Assembly (NCBI GenBank): GCA_002937895.1
Contig: PTKV01000012.1
Location: 1-58,498, forward strand
Length of the DNA: 58,498 nucleotides
Source: Alphaproteobacteria bacterium MarineAlpha5_Bin9
GTDB lineage: Bacteria; Pseudomonadota; Alphaproteobacteria; HIMB59; GCA-002718135
Direction: 5' to 3'
In this document: positions 9,547 through 18,060 of the stretch, piece after piece
Position numbering within the stretch: the stretch's first letter is position 1
Layout: each line of letters starts with the position of its first letter
Program-made: the position numbers and the translations under genes
The notes under the pieces: model-generated
What the model was told of the DNA's origin: nothing
The model's database searches: none
The model's input: only the letters and a program-made list of their open reading frames with translations

Positions 9547-10101
9547 ATGAATTTTAGTTTAAGCCCGGCACTTGTGCTTAATGCAGATTTTCGACCATTA
9601 AGTTATTATCCTCTATCTTTGTGTTCATGGCAAGATTCTGTAAAAGCAGTATTTCTTGAGAGAGTCTCGATAATAGAAAGTTATAATAAAGAAATTCATT
9701 CACCATCAAAAACTTTTAAACTGCCTAGCGTAATTGCTTTAAAAAAGTTTGTATCACCTATTAGAAATCCAGCGTTTACAAGATTCAATGTTTTTCTAAG
9801 AGATAATTTTTCATGTCAATATTGTGGAAATCAATATACAGCAAATGAATTAACTTTTGATCACATTATCCCAAAATGTTTAAATGGCAAAACAAAGTGG
9901 TCGAATGTTGTTTCAGCTTGCACAAAATGTAATCTTAAAAAAGGTAGAAAACTAATTCATCAGACTGATATGACTTTAATGAAATCTCCATCTAGACCAT
10001 CAGCTATATCTCTTCAGAATAATGGTAAGAACTTTCCACCAAATTACCTGCATGAAAGTTGGAGAGATTATCTTTACTGGGATGCTGAATTAGAAAACTA
10101 A
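9547..10101 (+). CDS. HNH endonuclease family protein
   Basis: A protein of about 184 residues. The C-terminal half has a zinc-stabilised HNH motif: a CQYCG knuckle, FDHIIPKCLNGK carrying the core His, then a second pair CTKCN. The N-terminal part (ALVLNADFRPLSYYPLSLCSW) is typical of a family conserved in alphaproteobacteria and cyanobacteria whose role is not settled. Two starts are possible, TTG at 9541 and ATG at 9547; I prefer the ATG. It stands alone, with no methyltransferase or phage gene nearby, so a restriction role is not supported. Its stop overlaps the convergent coq7 stop. Confidence 0.85.
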   Translation: MNFSLSPALVLNADFRPLSYYPLSLCSWQDSVKAVFLERVSIIESYNKEIHSPSKTFKLPSVIALKKFVSPIRNPAFTRFNVFLRDNFSCQYCGNQYTANELTFDHIIPKCLNGKTKWSNVVSACTKCNLKKGRKLIHQTDMTLMKSPSRPSAISLQNNGKNFPPNYLHESWRDYLYWDAELEN

Positions 10102-10676
10102 ATTTTTTTTGAAATTGCAATTGCAGTTTTGCATCCGGCAGTAATAACTTTTGATAAAATTTTGTAAGCAGGAGCATTTTCTGCATCATGTTTCATTCCA
10201 ATATCATGATGTTCAAGTTCGTCTTCTTTAAATTTTAAAATAGTTTTTTTAAGTTTTTTTTGATCAGCACCTAGAATTTTTGCTTGTTCATCATAATGAT
10301 TTCCTATGACTGCCTCAACAGCAACAGTACATGCCATAGCTGCTTTTTCTCCCATTAATGCTGTGGCAGCGCCTAAAGCAAAACCAGTTATATTCCATAT
10401 AGGTAGAAAAGCTGTTGGTCTAACACGATTTTTGATAATTAATTTTTCAAAAGTTTCGATATGTTCTTGTTCTTGATCTGCCATATGTTGAATCGTTTTC
10501 CCTATTTTTGAGTTTTTTCCAAATACTGCAATTTGTCCTTCATAAATTCTTGTAGCCCCAAATTCACCAGCATGATCAACACGAATAATTTCATCAAGAA
10601 CACTTTTACTAGTTTTTTTTGAATAAAATTTATTTTTATTTGATCTTTTTTTACTATTTTTTCTTTTGTTTTTCAT
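10098..10676 (-). CDS. coq7: 2-nonaprenyl-3-methyl-6-methoxy-1,4-benzoquinol hydroxylase (Coq7)
   Basis: A 192-residue ubiquinone-biosynthesis di-iron hydroxylase. After a lysine-rich N-terminus the conserved core begins IRVDHAGEFGATRIYEGQ, with metal-binding Glu; then HMADQEQEH gives the next Glu/His ligands, and the C-terminal repeat carries AVEAVIGNHYDEQ and KEDELEHHDIG. All ligands expected for Coq7 are visible. It catalyses the C-6 hydroxylation leading to ubiquinone. It overlaps dsbB by 23 bases, which suggests coupled expression. Confidence 0.95.
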   Translation of the reverse strand: MKNKRKNSKKRSNKNKFYSKKTSKSVLDEIIRVDHAGEFGATRIYEGQIAVFGKNSKIGKTIQHMADQEQEHIETFEKLIIKNRVRPTAFLPIWNITGFALGAATALMGEKAAMACTVAVEAVIGNHYDEQAKILGADQKKLKKTILKFKEDELEHHDIGMKHDAENAPAYKILSKVITAGCKTAIAISKKI

Positions 10677-11148
10677 TTAATTTTTTATAGCAGTATATAG
10701 TGCTTAATATAAATAAACAAATATATAATATTGAATTGACAGAAGCAGCTGAAAAGCCAAAAAAAGTCCAAATTACATCTTCACAATTAGTAATCGGTTG
10801 AGATAAAATTTTATTTTTTAAATCTCCCAAAGATTCTGATGAATTTAAAGAAATTGTGCAGCCAGATAGTCCTGGCAATATATTTTTTTCTACTCCAACG
10901 TGCCAAAGTGCAAAAATGCTCCCTACAAAAAATGATAAAGTGCTTATTATAGAATATAATATTAGTGAAAAATTTCTTACAAAATAAAACAAACTTAACA
11001 TAATCATTAAATAATAAGGATATCTTTGATATATGCATAATTGACAAGGATATTTATTAAAAAAATGTTCAGCTATTAAAGCAGTAATTATTGCTCCGGA
11101 GCTTATAAAAAGAATTATAATAATCCAATTTTGGTATAGCTTATTCAT
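10654..11148 (-). CDS. dsbB: disulfide bond formation protein DsbB
   Basis: A 164-residue inner-membrane protein with four predicted membrane segments. The first periplasmic loop carries the redox pair in YPCQLCIYQR, and the second loop has the further cysteine pair (GLSGCT and ITNCED). This is the DsbB layout that passes electrons from DsbA to ubiquinone. It sits between a DedA-family gene and the ubiquinone gene coq7, with four-base and 23-base overlaps, a sensible functional grouping. The window contains many exported cysteine-containing proteins that may rely on it. Confidence 0.92.
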   Translation of the reverse strand: MNKLYQNWIIIILFISSGAIITALIAEHFFNKYPCQLCIYQRYPYYLMIMLSLFYFVRNFSLILYSIISTLSFFVGSIFALWHVGVEKNILPGLSGCTISLNSSESLGDLKNKILSQPITNCEDVIWTFFGFSAASVNSILYICLFILSTIYCYKKLNEKQKKK

Positions 11149-11729
11149 AGAAAGAAGATAAGAAATATACCACCAAAAAATAAAATAAAAAATAAAATTG
11201 ATAAAATATTAAAATACTTATCAATTTTTTTCTTTATCCAGTCTCCATATATTTTTAACAACATTGCTAATAAAAAAAATCTAAATCCTCTGCTAATAAT
11301 TGCAGCAATTATAAAAATAAATATATTAAGATGAAAAACTCCACTTGCTATAGTAATAAATTTGTATGGAAAAGGTGTAAAGCCACCAGCTAATACTAGC
11401 CAAGCTCCATATGTATTATACCAATTTTCAAATGCGCCAAACTTATCATCTAAGCCATAATACCCAACTATTAATATTCCAATTGTAGAATAGAAAAATG
11501 CTCCTATACAATATCCTGCTAAACCACCTAAGACAGAACTGATTGTGCATATAGATGCATATATCCAAGCTTTCATTCTATTAGCAAGCACCATAGGAAT
11601 TAAAATAATATCTGGAGGAATTGGAAAAAAAGAACTTTCAACAAAAGATATGAAAGATAAAAACCATCCAGCTTTTGGATGGTCTGCTTTTGATAAAGTC
11701 CAATTATAAATTTTTTTTAAAAATATCAT
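11145..11729 (-). CDS. DedA/YqaA-family membrane protein
   Basis: A 194-residue membrane protein of the VTT/SNARE-associated (DedA-like, YqaA) family. Typical features are the early FVESSFFPIPPDIILIPM segment with the acidic residue and prolines, and the later GGFTPFPYKFITIASG glycine/arginine-rich re-entrant motif. Members are thought to move or flip lipids such as undecaprenyl phosphate, although the substrate for this branch is unknown. The stop overlaps the dsbB start by four bases. A tRNA-Leu gene lies just upstream on the same strand. Confidence 0.87.
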   Translation of the reverse strand: MIFLKKIYNWTLSKADHPKAGWFLSFISFVESSFFPIPPDIILIPMVLANRMKAWIYASICTISSVLGGLAGYCIGAFFYSTIGILIVGYYGLDDKFGAFENWYNTYGAWLVLAGGFTPFPYKFITIASGVFHLNIFIFIIAAIISRGFRFFLLAMLLKIYGDWIKKKIDKYFNILSILFFILFFGGIFLIFFL

Positions 11730-11734
11730 TTTTA

Positions 11735-11820
11735 TGGTAGGCGTGAAGGGACTTGAACCCCCATGAAGTTGCCCTCAATAGATTTTGAGTCTATCGCGTC
11801 TACCATTCCGCCACACGCCC
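11735..11820 (-). tRNA. tRNA-Leu (CAA anticodon)
   Basis: Reading the minus strand, a 7-bp acceptor stem (GGGCGTG with CACGCCT, first pair G-T), a D-arm, an anticodon stem ATAGA/TCTAT with loop CTCAAAA, a long variable arm of the class II type and a T-arm with GTTCAAG can be drawn. The anticodon is CAA (bases 11787-11785), which decodes UUG leucine. The discriminator is A, as expected for Leu, and CCA is encoded at the 3' end. Confidence 0.97.
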
Positions 11821-11915
11821 TAAACATTTTTTAAGTTCTAATTTATAATTAAAAAAAATGAAATATAAAAAAATATAAAAAAAATTATTTTTTGGAAAAT
11901 TAAAAATTTTCATAT

Positions 11916-12332
11916 TTATTTTTTTGAAAAAACCTCAGCATAATCTTTTAATTTTTTTAACATAGCATATACACCATTTGTTCTTCCTGGTGTGAGTAAA
12001 GAATTTAATTTAAAGGTTTTAACTAAATCAAAATCAGCATTTAAGATATCTATTGGTTTATTGCTCCCGTAAATATCAACTAAAATAACAATCATTCCTT
12101 TTGTAAGAAAGGCATCAGAGTCACAATAAAAATTAAGTTTTTGCTTATATAGCTTTGGAACCAACCATACTTTTGCTTGACATCCTGGAACTAAAAAATC
12201 AACTTTTCTATATTCTTCAGGAAAGTTATTATTTTTTTTTCCTTGTTCTAATAGAAATTTGTATTTTTCCATAGTATCATCAAAATATTCAAGACTATCT
12301 TTATAATATATAATTTTATCCTGAATACTCAT
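11916..12332 (-). CDS. sufE: SufE-family sulfur acceptor protein
   Basis: A 138-residue protein matching SufE in length and in its central motif VPGCQAKVWL, whose cysteine accepts persulfide sulfur from a cysteine desulfurase for iron-sulfur cluster assembly. The second half contains the usual LLTPGRTNGVYAMLKKL helix region. No SufS or other suf gene lies beside it, so its partner must be elsewhere. A frequent arrangement in alphaproteobacteria is an isolated sufE, so this is not unusual. Confidence 0.93.
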   Translation of the reverse strand: MSIQDKIIYYKDSLEYFDDTMEKYKFLLEQGKKNNNFPEEYRKVDFLVPGCQAKVWLVPKLYKQKLNFYCDSDAFLTKGMIVILVDIYGSNKPIDILNADFDLVKTFKLNSLLTPGRTNGVYAMLKKLKDYAEVFSKK

Positions 12333-12423
12333 TATTATGGAAAACTCCTTAATATTTTAACACTTTTTTCCGTAAGAATATTTATTATAAATACCCCAGC
12401 TATATTTTCTAAGTAATATCTTT

Positions 12424-13413
12424 TTAAAATATTTTTTCATTTTTTAATTTTGTTTCCCAATCTATAGATGATTTAATAATTTTATTTATATCATTATATT
12501 GTGGTTTCCATTTTATTTTACTTTCAAGTAAACTAATATCAGAAATTGAAGAAAAAGCGTCACCTTCTCTTTTTTTACCAATTTTTATTTTTATATTATT
12601 TTTAGTATTATTTTTTAACGCATCCAAAACCTCTTTAACTGAATAACCTTTTCCATATCCACAATTCATTATTAGAGAATTATTAGATTCTACTAAATAA
12701 TTTATAGATTCCAAATGTATATTTGCTAAATCACTAACATGAATGTAATCTCTTATAGCAGTACCATCTTTTGTTGGATAATCATTTCCAAATATAGTAA
12801 TAGATTCTTTTTTACCAATAGCTGTTTCTGCTGCCAGTTTAATTAAATGTGATGAATCTTTTGAAATTAATCCACATCTTAAACTTGGATCTGCTCCAGC
12901 TACATTAAAGTATCTTAAAATCATATAATTAAATTTATTTTTTTTTCTTAAATCAATTAATATTTTTTCAGCTAAAGCTTTTGATTTTCCGTATGGATTT
13001 ATTGGATTTAATTGATCACTTTCACTAACTTTATATTTTGTTGTATTTCCGTACACTGCTGCAGTAGATGAAAATATTATATTTTTAATTCCATTTTTTA
13101 TGCAATTTACAAATAACATTTCTGAATTATAAGTATTATTATTATAATATTTTTTTGGATTTATAATTGATTCTTTTACTTTTATATATCCTGCTAAGTG
13201 AATAAGAATATCAAAATTATTTTTTTGTAATAAATTATTAATAAAATTTATATCATTAATATTTTTTTGATAAAATGATGCTTCCTTTGGTATTAGATAT
13301 CTATAACCATTACTTAAATCATCTATTATAGAGACTTTATGCCCTGATTCTAATAATTTATAACTAACATGGCTTCCAATATAACCAGCTCCACCTGTAA
13401 TAAGAATATTCAT
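12424..13413 (-). CDS. galE: UDP-glucose 4-epimerase
   Basis: A 329-residue extended SDR. The NAD motif GGAGYIGSH is at residues 7-15, the catalytic region has SSTAAVYG and the Tyr/Lys pair in INPYGKSKALAEKI, and the substrate-binding part has RYFNVAGADP, as in GalE. It would interconvert UDP-glucose and UDP-galactose for surface polysaccharide or lipopolysaccharide. It stands alone, without other polysaccharide genes next to it. It is divergent from the 2-hydroxyacid oxidase gene with only 64 bases between the starts. Confidence 0.93.
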   Translation of the reverse strand: MNILITGGAGYIGSHVSYKLLESGHKVSIIDDLSNGYRYLIPKEASFYQKNINDINFINNLLQKNNFDILIHLAGYIKVKESIINPKKYYNNNTYNSEMLFVNCIKNGIKNIIFSSTAAVYGNTTKYKVSESDQLNPINPYGKSKALAEKILIDLRKKNKFNYMILRYFNVAGADPSLRCGLISKDSSHLIKLAAETAIGKKESITIFGNDYPTKDGTAIRDYIHVSDLANIHLESINYLVESNNSLIMNCGYGKGYSVKEVLDALKNNTKNNIKIKIGKKREGDAFSSISDISLLESKIKWKPQYNDINKIIKSSIDWETKLKNEKIF

Positions 13414-13477
13414 TAATTTATCTATAGTTTTTTATTTAAATTTTAGATTAATAACAATATAGAATAATAATAATTTT

Positions 13478-14632
13478 ATGTTAAAAAAAATTAATAAATG
13501 TCATAACACAAAAGATTTTAGAAAACTTGCAAAAAAACGACTGCCTAGTCCCATTTTTCATTACATTGATGGCGGCTCTGACGATGAGGTAACTTATAGA
13601 AGAAATACTGAATCGTTCGAAGAATGTGATTTAGTACCAAATGTTTTAGCTGGAGTAGAAAATATTGATATGTCTACTGAAATTATGGGTAAAAAAATAG
13701 ATATGCCCATTTTTTTAGCTCCCACAGCTCTTCAAAGATTATTTCATCATGATGGAGAAAAAGCTGTAGCTAGAGCTGCGCAAAAATTTAATACAATGTT
13801 TGGAGTATCTTCACTTGGAACAACAAGTATTGAAGATATAGATAAGGAAATAAATACTCCAAAACTTTTTCAACTATATGTTCATAAGGACAAAGGTCTT
13901 ACTAGAAATATGATTGATAGATGTAAAGAGGCAAATTTTGATGCTATGGCTTTAACTGTTGATACTATTGTTGGAGGTAATAGAGAAAGAGATCTTTATA
14001 CAGGTTTTACTTATCCTCCTAAGTTAACATTTAAAAGTCTTTTTAGTTTTGCTTGGCATCTAGATTGGAGTTTAAATTTTTTAATGAGATCTAAGTTCGA
14101 ACTAAGTCAAATAAAAGATTATATTAATGAAGGTACATCTCTTGCAATAAATGTTGGAGATTATTTTACAAAAATGATTGATCAGTCTATGGATTGGAAG
14201 GCAGCAGAAGAAATCAATAAGCTTTGGGGAAAAAAATTTGCATTGAAAGGAATTATGTCAGTTGAAGATGCTAGGAAGGCTGTTGATATAGGTGCTTCAA
14301 CTATAATTCTATCAAATCATGGTGGTAGACAATTAGATGGATCAAGAACTCCATTTGATCAATTATCAGAGATAGTTGACGCTGTAGGCCATAAAATTGA
14401 AATTGTTTGTGAAGGAGGAATAAGAAGAGGTACACATATATTAAAGGCTTTATCATTGGGGGCTAATGCTTGTTCAGGTGGTAGGTTTTATTTATATGCT
14501 CTAGCAGCAGGTGGGCAAGCAGGAGTTGAGAGAGCTCTTAGTAATATTAAATCAGAAATATTAAGAGATATGAAATTAATGGGTGTTAACAACATAAGTC
14601 AACTTTCAAAAAAGAATATAAGATTTAGATAA
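13478..14632 (+). CDS. FMN-dependent alpha-hydroxyacid oxidase/dehydrogenase (LldD family)
   Basis: A 384-residue TIM-barrel flavoprotein. It has the N-terminal IFHYIDGGSDDEVTYRRN segment, the FMN-binding LAPTALQRL and QLYVHKD, and the catalytic His/Arg motif SNHGGRQLDGSRTP. The family includes L-lactate dehydrogenase, glycolate oxidase and mandelate dehydrogenase. The substrate cannot be chosen from the sequence, but a small L-2-hydroxyacid is expected. An insertion with hydrophobic character near residues 185-205 may allow membrane association, as in quinone-linked LldD. It is a single-gene unit. Confidence 0.9.
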   Translation: MLKKINKCHNTKDFRKLAKKRLPSPIFHYIDGGSDDEVTYRRNTESFEECDLVPNVLAGVENIDMSTEIMGKKIDMPIFLAPTALQRLFHHDGEKAVARAAQKFNTMFGVSSLGTTSIEDIDKEINTPKLFQLYVHKDKGLTRNMIDRCKEANFDAMALTVDTIVGGNRERDLYTGFTYPPKLTFKSLFSFAWHLDWSLNFLMRSKFELSQIKDYINEGTSLAINVGDYFTKMIDQSMDWKAAEEINKLWGKKFALKGIMSVEDARKAVDIGASTIILSNHGGRQLDGSRTPFDQLSEIVDAVGHKIEIVCEGGIRRGTHILKALSLGANACSGGRFYLYALAAGGQAGVERALSNIKSEILRDMKLMGVNNISQLSKKNIRFR

Positions 14633-14659
14633 AAATTTTTATAATTTTAAATTAAAATA

Positions 14660-15616
14660 TCATGTATTTAAAAAATTATTTTTTTTAATTTTCTTTTTAT
14701 TAAAGAAGTAGTTAATTAAATTTTGACATGTTTCTACCCCCATTCTTCTTTTGCACTCTTCAGTCAAGGCAGCATTATGAGGTGAAAAAATTATGTTATT
14801 TAATTTAAATAATGGATTATTTTTTAAAGGAGGTTCGGTTTCAAAAACATCTAAACCAGCTGAATGAATAATTTTTTTACTCAGAGCCCAATAAAGATCT
14901 TTTTCTTTGATTATAGATCCTCTGGAAGTGTTGACAATAATACAAGTTTTTTTCATTTTAGTTAGGTGTTTTTTAGTAATTAAATATTTAGTTTTTTTAG
15001 TTAATGGTAGATGAATACTTATAAAATCTGCTTTTTTAATACCTTGGTTAAAATTTATAGGTATACAATTATTTTTTTTTATAGTTTTCTTATCAACATA
15101 AGGATCATAAACCAGCACATTTGATTCAAAAGCATTACATCTCTTTGATAGAGATTTGCCTATTCTTCCAAATCCAATGATAAATATATTTTTTTGGTAT
15201 AGTTCATAAGAAGGTGACATTTCATATTTTTTTCTAAAATTGTTGGATCTTACTAATTTATCTGCAATAAAAGAATTTTTACAAAGATTTAAGAACATAG
15301 ATATTACATGTTCTGCAACAGAAGCTGAGTTTGAATTTCCAGTTATTAAAATAGTAATTTTTTTTTTATTTGTGAAATTTACATCTATATTATCAACACC
15401 AACTCCGTGTCGAGAGATAATTTTTAATTTTTTACATTCTTGTAAAATACTTTTATCTAATTTTGAAGTTCTAAGTGCTATCCCATCAATATTTTTAAGC
15501 TTATTAATAAGATTTTTTTTTGAGAAATTTCTGATAAAGTTTAAAGAGAACTTATATTTTTTTAATAATTTTACACCATCTTCATGAATATTTCCTATTA
15601 AAGCTATTTTATACAT
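14660..15616 (-). CDS. D-2-hydroxyacid dehydrogenase
   Basis: A 318-residue NAD(P)-dependent dehydrogenase. It has the substrate-domain motif SRHGVGVDNID, the nucleotide-binding GFGRIGKSL, the catalytic Arg in NTSRGSI, the Glu in DVFETEPPL and the His in FSPHNAALT. These are the family's catalytic triad, as in phosphoglycerate, glyoxylate or hydroxypyruvate reductases; there is no C-terminal ACT domain, so it is not a full-length SerA. Its neighbours, a lactonase and a glyoxalase, suggest a small sugar-acid or aldehyde pathway rather than serine synthesis. Confidence 0.88.
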   Translation of the reverse strand: MYKIALIGNIHEDGVKLLKKYKFSLNFIRNFSKKNLINKLKNIDGIALRTSKLDKSILQECKKLKIISRHGVGVDNIDVNFTNKKKITILITGNSNSASVAEHVISMFLNLCKNSFIADKLVRSNNFRKKYEMSPSYELYQKNIFIIGFGRIGKSLSKRCNAFESNVLVYDPYVDKKTIKKNNCIPINFNQGIKKADFISIHLPLTKKTKYLITKKHLTKMKKTCIIVNTSRGSIIKEKDLYWALSKKIIHSAGLDVFETEPPLKNNPLFKLNNIIFSPHNAALTEECKRRMGVETCQNLINYFFNKKKIKKNNFLNT

Positions 15617-15668
15617 TAAATTTTAATACTATATAATTTTTTTTAAAAAAAAACAAAAATAATCAAAA

Positions 15669-16547
15669 TTATGTTCTAATAAATTTATTTGTTTTTAAAC
15701 CATTTGTTTTTAATTTGATTTTTAAAACAGAACCCCATAGTGGTTCTATCATTTTTTGTTTATTACTTAATTTATGTGATGCAGATGTGATAAATAATAT
15801 ATCAAATTTTTTTCCACCAAAAACACAACTTGTAGGACAAGATATAGGAAGTTTAATTGTGTCTATTTTTTTTCCATTTTTATTATATTTATTGATTTTA
15901 GAGCCATAAATTATTGCAACAAAAATATTCCCCTTATTATCTGTAGTCATTCCATCGGGTTTACCCTCAGAAATAGGAATCTTTATGAATAGTTTTTTAT
16001 TTGAAATAGAGCCATCACTATTTAAATTTGCAACATAAATCTTACCTAGCCTTGTTTCAGAAAAGTATATTTTTTTATAATCAGGGCTAAATGTTGGTCC
16101 ATTACTTATAATAAAACCTCCAATTATTTTTTTACACTTTAAATCATTATCTAACAAATATAAACTTCCTGTTTTTTTGTTATTAATTTCATTCATTGAA
16201 CCAACAAAAAACCTTCCTTTGTTATCGCATTTACCATCATTAAGTCTATTATTAGGTAAATTTTTTTCAGGATTAAAAATATTCGTTATTTTTTTATTAA
16301 TTAAGTTAACTATTTTTAATCCATTTTTAGATCCTATTATAAACAAATTTTTTTTTATATGAGCGATACAAGTAATAGTTTGATTAAAACACCAGGTTTT
16401 TTTTTGTTTGTTTCTAATATTATACTTATGAATTAATTTTCTTTTTATATCTATCCAATAAAGAGAATTATGTTCTTCTACCCAGATAGGGCTTTCTCCT
16501 AAAATATCTTTTGAATTAAATAACAATTTTACTTTTTTTTGATTCAT
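15669..16547 (-). CDS. SMP-30/gluconolactonase family protein
   Basis: A 292-residue six-bladed propeller hydrolase. The start region has the metal-ligand Glu in GESPIWVEEHNSLYWIDI, followed by NRLNDGKCDNKGRFFVGSM with the Asn/Asp ligands, NGPTFSPD, and KPDGMTTDNKGNIFVA with the catalytic Asp. These match regucalcin-like sugar lactonases (gluconolactonase, arabinolactonase). It lies 52 bases from the D-2-hydroxyacid dehydrogenase gene on the same strand, which fits a sugar-lactone to 2-hydroxyacid route. The exact sugar is unknown. Confidence 0.87.
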   Translation of the reverse strand: MNQKKVKLLFNSKDILGESPIWVEEHNSLYWIDIKRKLIHKYNIRNKQKKTWCFNQTITCIAHIKKNLFIIGSKNGLKIVNLINKKITNIFNPEKNLPNNRLNDGKCDNKGRFFVGSMNEINNKKTGSLYLLDNDLKCKKIIGGFIISNGPTFSPDYKKIYFSETRLGKIYVANLNSDGSISNKKLFIKIPISEGKPDGMTTDNKGNIFVAIIYGSKINKYNKNGKKIDTIKLPISCPTSCVFGGKKFDILFITSASHKLSNKQKMIEPLWGSVLKIKLKTNGLKTNKFIRT

Positions 16548-16574
16548 AAAATACTAGATTGGGAAATATTATCT

Positions 16575-17000
16575 TTACCAACTACCTATATTTTTCATTG
16601 ATTTCCAAGGATCTTTTATTTCCAAAGCTTCTCCATCTTGAAGCAATTCTATAGATATATTGTCTGGGGATTTGATAAAAGCCATTCTTCCGTCTCTAGG
16701 AGGTCTATTAATCGTAATTCCTTTTTTCATTAAGTTATCACATGTTTTATAGATATTCTTTACGCTAAATGCGAGGTGACCAAAGTTTCTTCCACCATTA
16801 TAAATTTCCGTTTTCCAGTTATAAGTTAGTTCAATTAATGGTTGATTTTTGTCCTCAAAATTTTGTCCTAAAAAAATTAGAGTAAATTCACCTTTTTCAT
16901 TATTAGTTCTTTTAATTTCTTTCATTCCTAATTTATTACAAAAAAAATCAAGAGATTCCTCAATATTAGATATCCGTATCATTGTATGAAGATATTTCAT
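16575..17000 (-). CDS. gloA: VOC-family glyoxalase (lactoylglutathione lyase-like)
   Basis: A 141-residue protein with two beta-alpha-beta-beta-beta halves. Conserved GloA landmarks are MKYLHTMIRISNIEESLDFF with the first metal His, the Glu in ELTYNW, the second His in FGHLAFSV and the last Glu in SIELLQ. This full set of four ligand positions supports a real glyalase I that disposes of methylglyoxal with glutathione. It is the first gene of the minus-strand group with the lactonase and hydroxyacid dehydrogenase. Confidence 0.88.
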   Translation of the reverse strand: MKYLHTMIRISNIEESLDFFCNKLGMKEIKRTNNEKGEFTLIFLGQNFEDKNQPLIELTYNWKTEIYNGGRNFGHLAFSVKNIYKTCDNLMKKGITINRPPRDGRMAFIKSPDNISIELLQDGEALEIKDPWKSMKNIGSW

Positions 17001-17115
17001 TTAATTCTATTTATATTATAAATTTATTAAAATAAATACATCTTTGTAATTAAATACTTTTAAAAATTATCATAAATATATAAAAATATTGTTAAAATTA
17101 TAATTATTAGATTTA

Positions 17116-18060
17116 GTGAAAATATATAATATTAATTTAAATTCAAAAATTAAACTTAAAAATTTAAGTTTAGCAATTGGAAATTTTGACGGAATCCATA
17201 TTGGACATAAAAAATTAATTTCACAACTAATAAATAAATCAAAAAAAAATAATTATCGTAGTTCGATTATGAGTTTTAAACCACATCCTAGAGAATATTT
17301 TTCAGGTAATCGAAATAATTTTGAAATAATTGACAATAAAAGTAAAATTAAACTTTTATCTGAATTGAATGTAGATAATTACATATTATTAAAATTTAGC
17401 AAAGCAGTTTCAAGTTTGCCACCTGAAGATTTTATAAATAAAATATTATTTAAAAAATTAGGTGTTAAGCTTTTAATTGTTGGGTATGATTTTAAATTTG
17501 GCAAATATAGATCTGGCGGTGTTAAGTTATTAAAAAAATTATCAAAAAAATACAACTATAAAGTCTCTATTTTAAAACCAATTAAATCAAAAAAAACAAA
17601 TAAAGTTTTTTCCTCCTCTCGAATTAGAAAAAATATTTCTATTGGAAATTGTGAAGGTGTTTTTCATTATCTTGGAAGGTACTGGTCATTAAGAGGCAAA
17701 GTAGTGCGAGGTAAAAAAATGGCAAGTAAGATAAATTATCCTACCGCAAATATTTTACCTCCTAATTTAATAAAACCACGAAAGGGCGTTTATGCTGTCA
17801 AAGTTATATTTAAAGATAAAAAATATACTGGTATAGCTAATTTTGGAGAAAGGCCTACTGTTAATGGAAAAAAATTACTTTTGGAGGTTCATATTTTTAA
17901 TTTTAATTATGTACTTTATGGTAAAGATTTGACTGTAGAGTTTGTAAAGTTTATTAGGGATGAAAAAAAATTTAAGAATTTTGAATTTCTTGTAAAACAA
18001 ATAAAAAAGGACTCTCAAGTAGTATTAAAACTTTTTAAAAGAAAAAAATATGGAATATAA
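17116..18060 (+). CDS. ribF: bifunctional riboflavin kinase/FAD synthetase
   Basis: A 314-residue RibF. The N-terminal adenylyltransferase has AIGNFDGIHIGHKKLI (nucleotidyl-transferase HxGH-like motif) and the SSSRIRKNI segment. The C-terminal kinase domain has VVRGKKMASKINYPTANI and GVYAVKV. It makes FMN and FAD. The start is a GTG at 17116. The end overlaps ileS by 11 bases. The gene order ribF-ileS-lspA is a widely conserved one in proteobacteria. No FMN riboswitch could be recognised in the 115 bases before it. Confidence 0.95.
   Translation: MKIYNINLNSKIKLKNLSLAIGNFDGIHIGHKKLISQLINKSKKNNYRSSIMSFKPHPREYFSGNRNNFEIIDNKSKIKLLSELNVDNYILLKFSKAVSSLPPEDFINKILFKKLGVKLLIVGYDFKFGKYRSGGVKLLKKLSKKYNYKVSILKPIKSKKTNKVFSSSRIRKNISIGNCEGVFHYLGRYWSLRGKVVRGKKMASKINYPTANILPPNLIKPRKGVYAVKVIFKDKKYTGIANFGERPTVNGKKLLLEVHIFNFNYVLYGKDLTVEFVKFIRDEKKFKNFEFLVKQIKKDSQVVLKLFKRKKYGI

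Noticed and set aside
9547-10101. HNH protein as part of a restriction or phage defence system
   Set aside because: No methyltransferase, helicase, integrase or other defence gene is near; the neighbours are housekeeping genes.
17001-17115. Possible FMN riboswitch before ribF
   Set aside because: None of the conserved FMN-element helices can be drawn in these 115 AT-rich bases.
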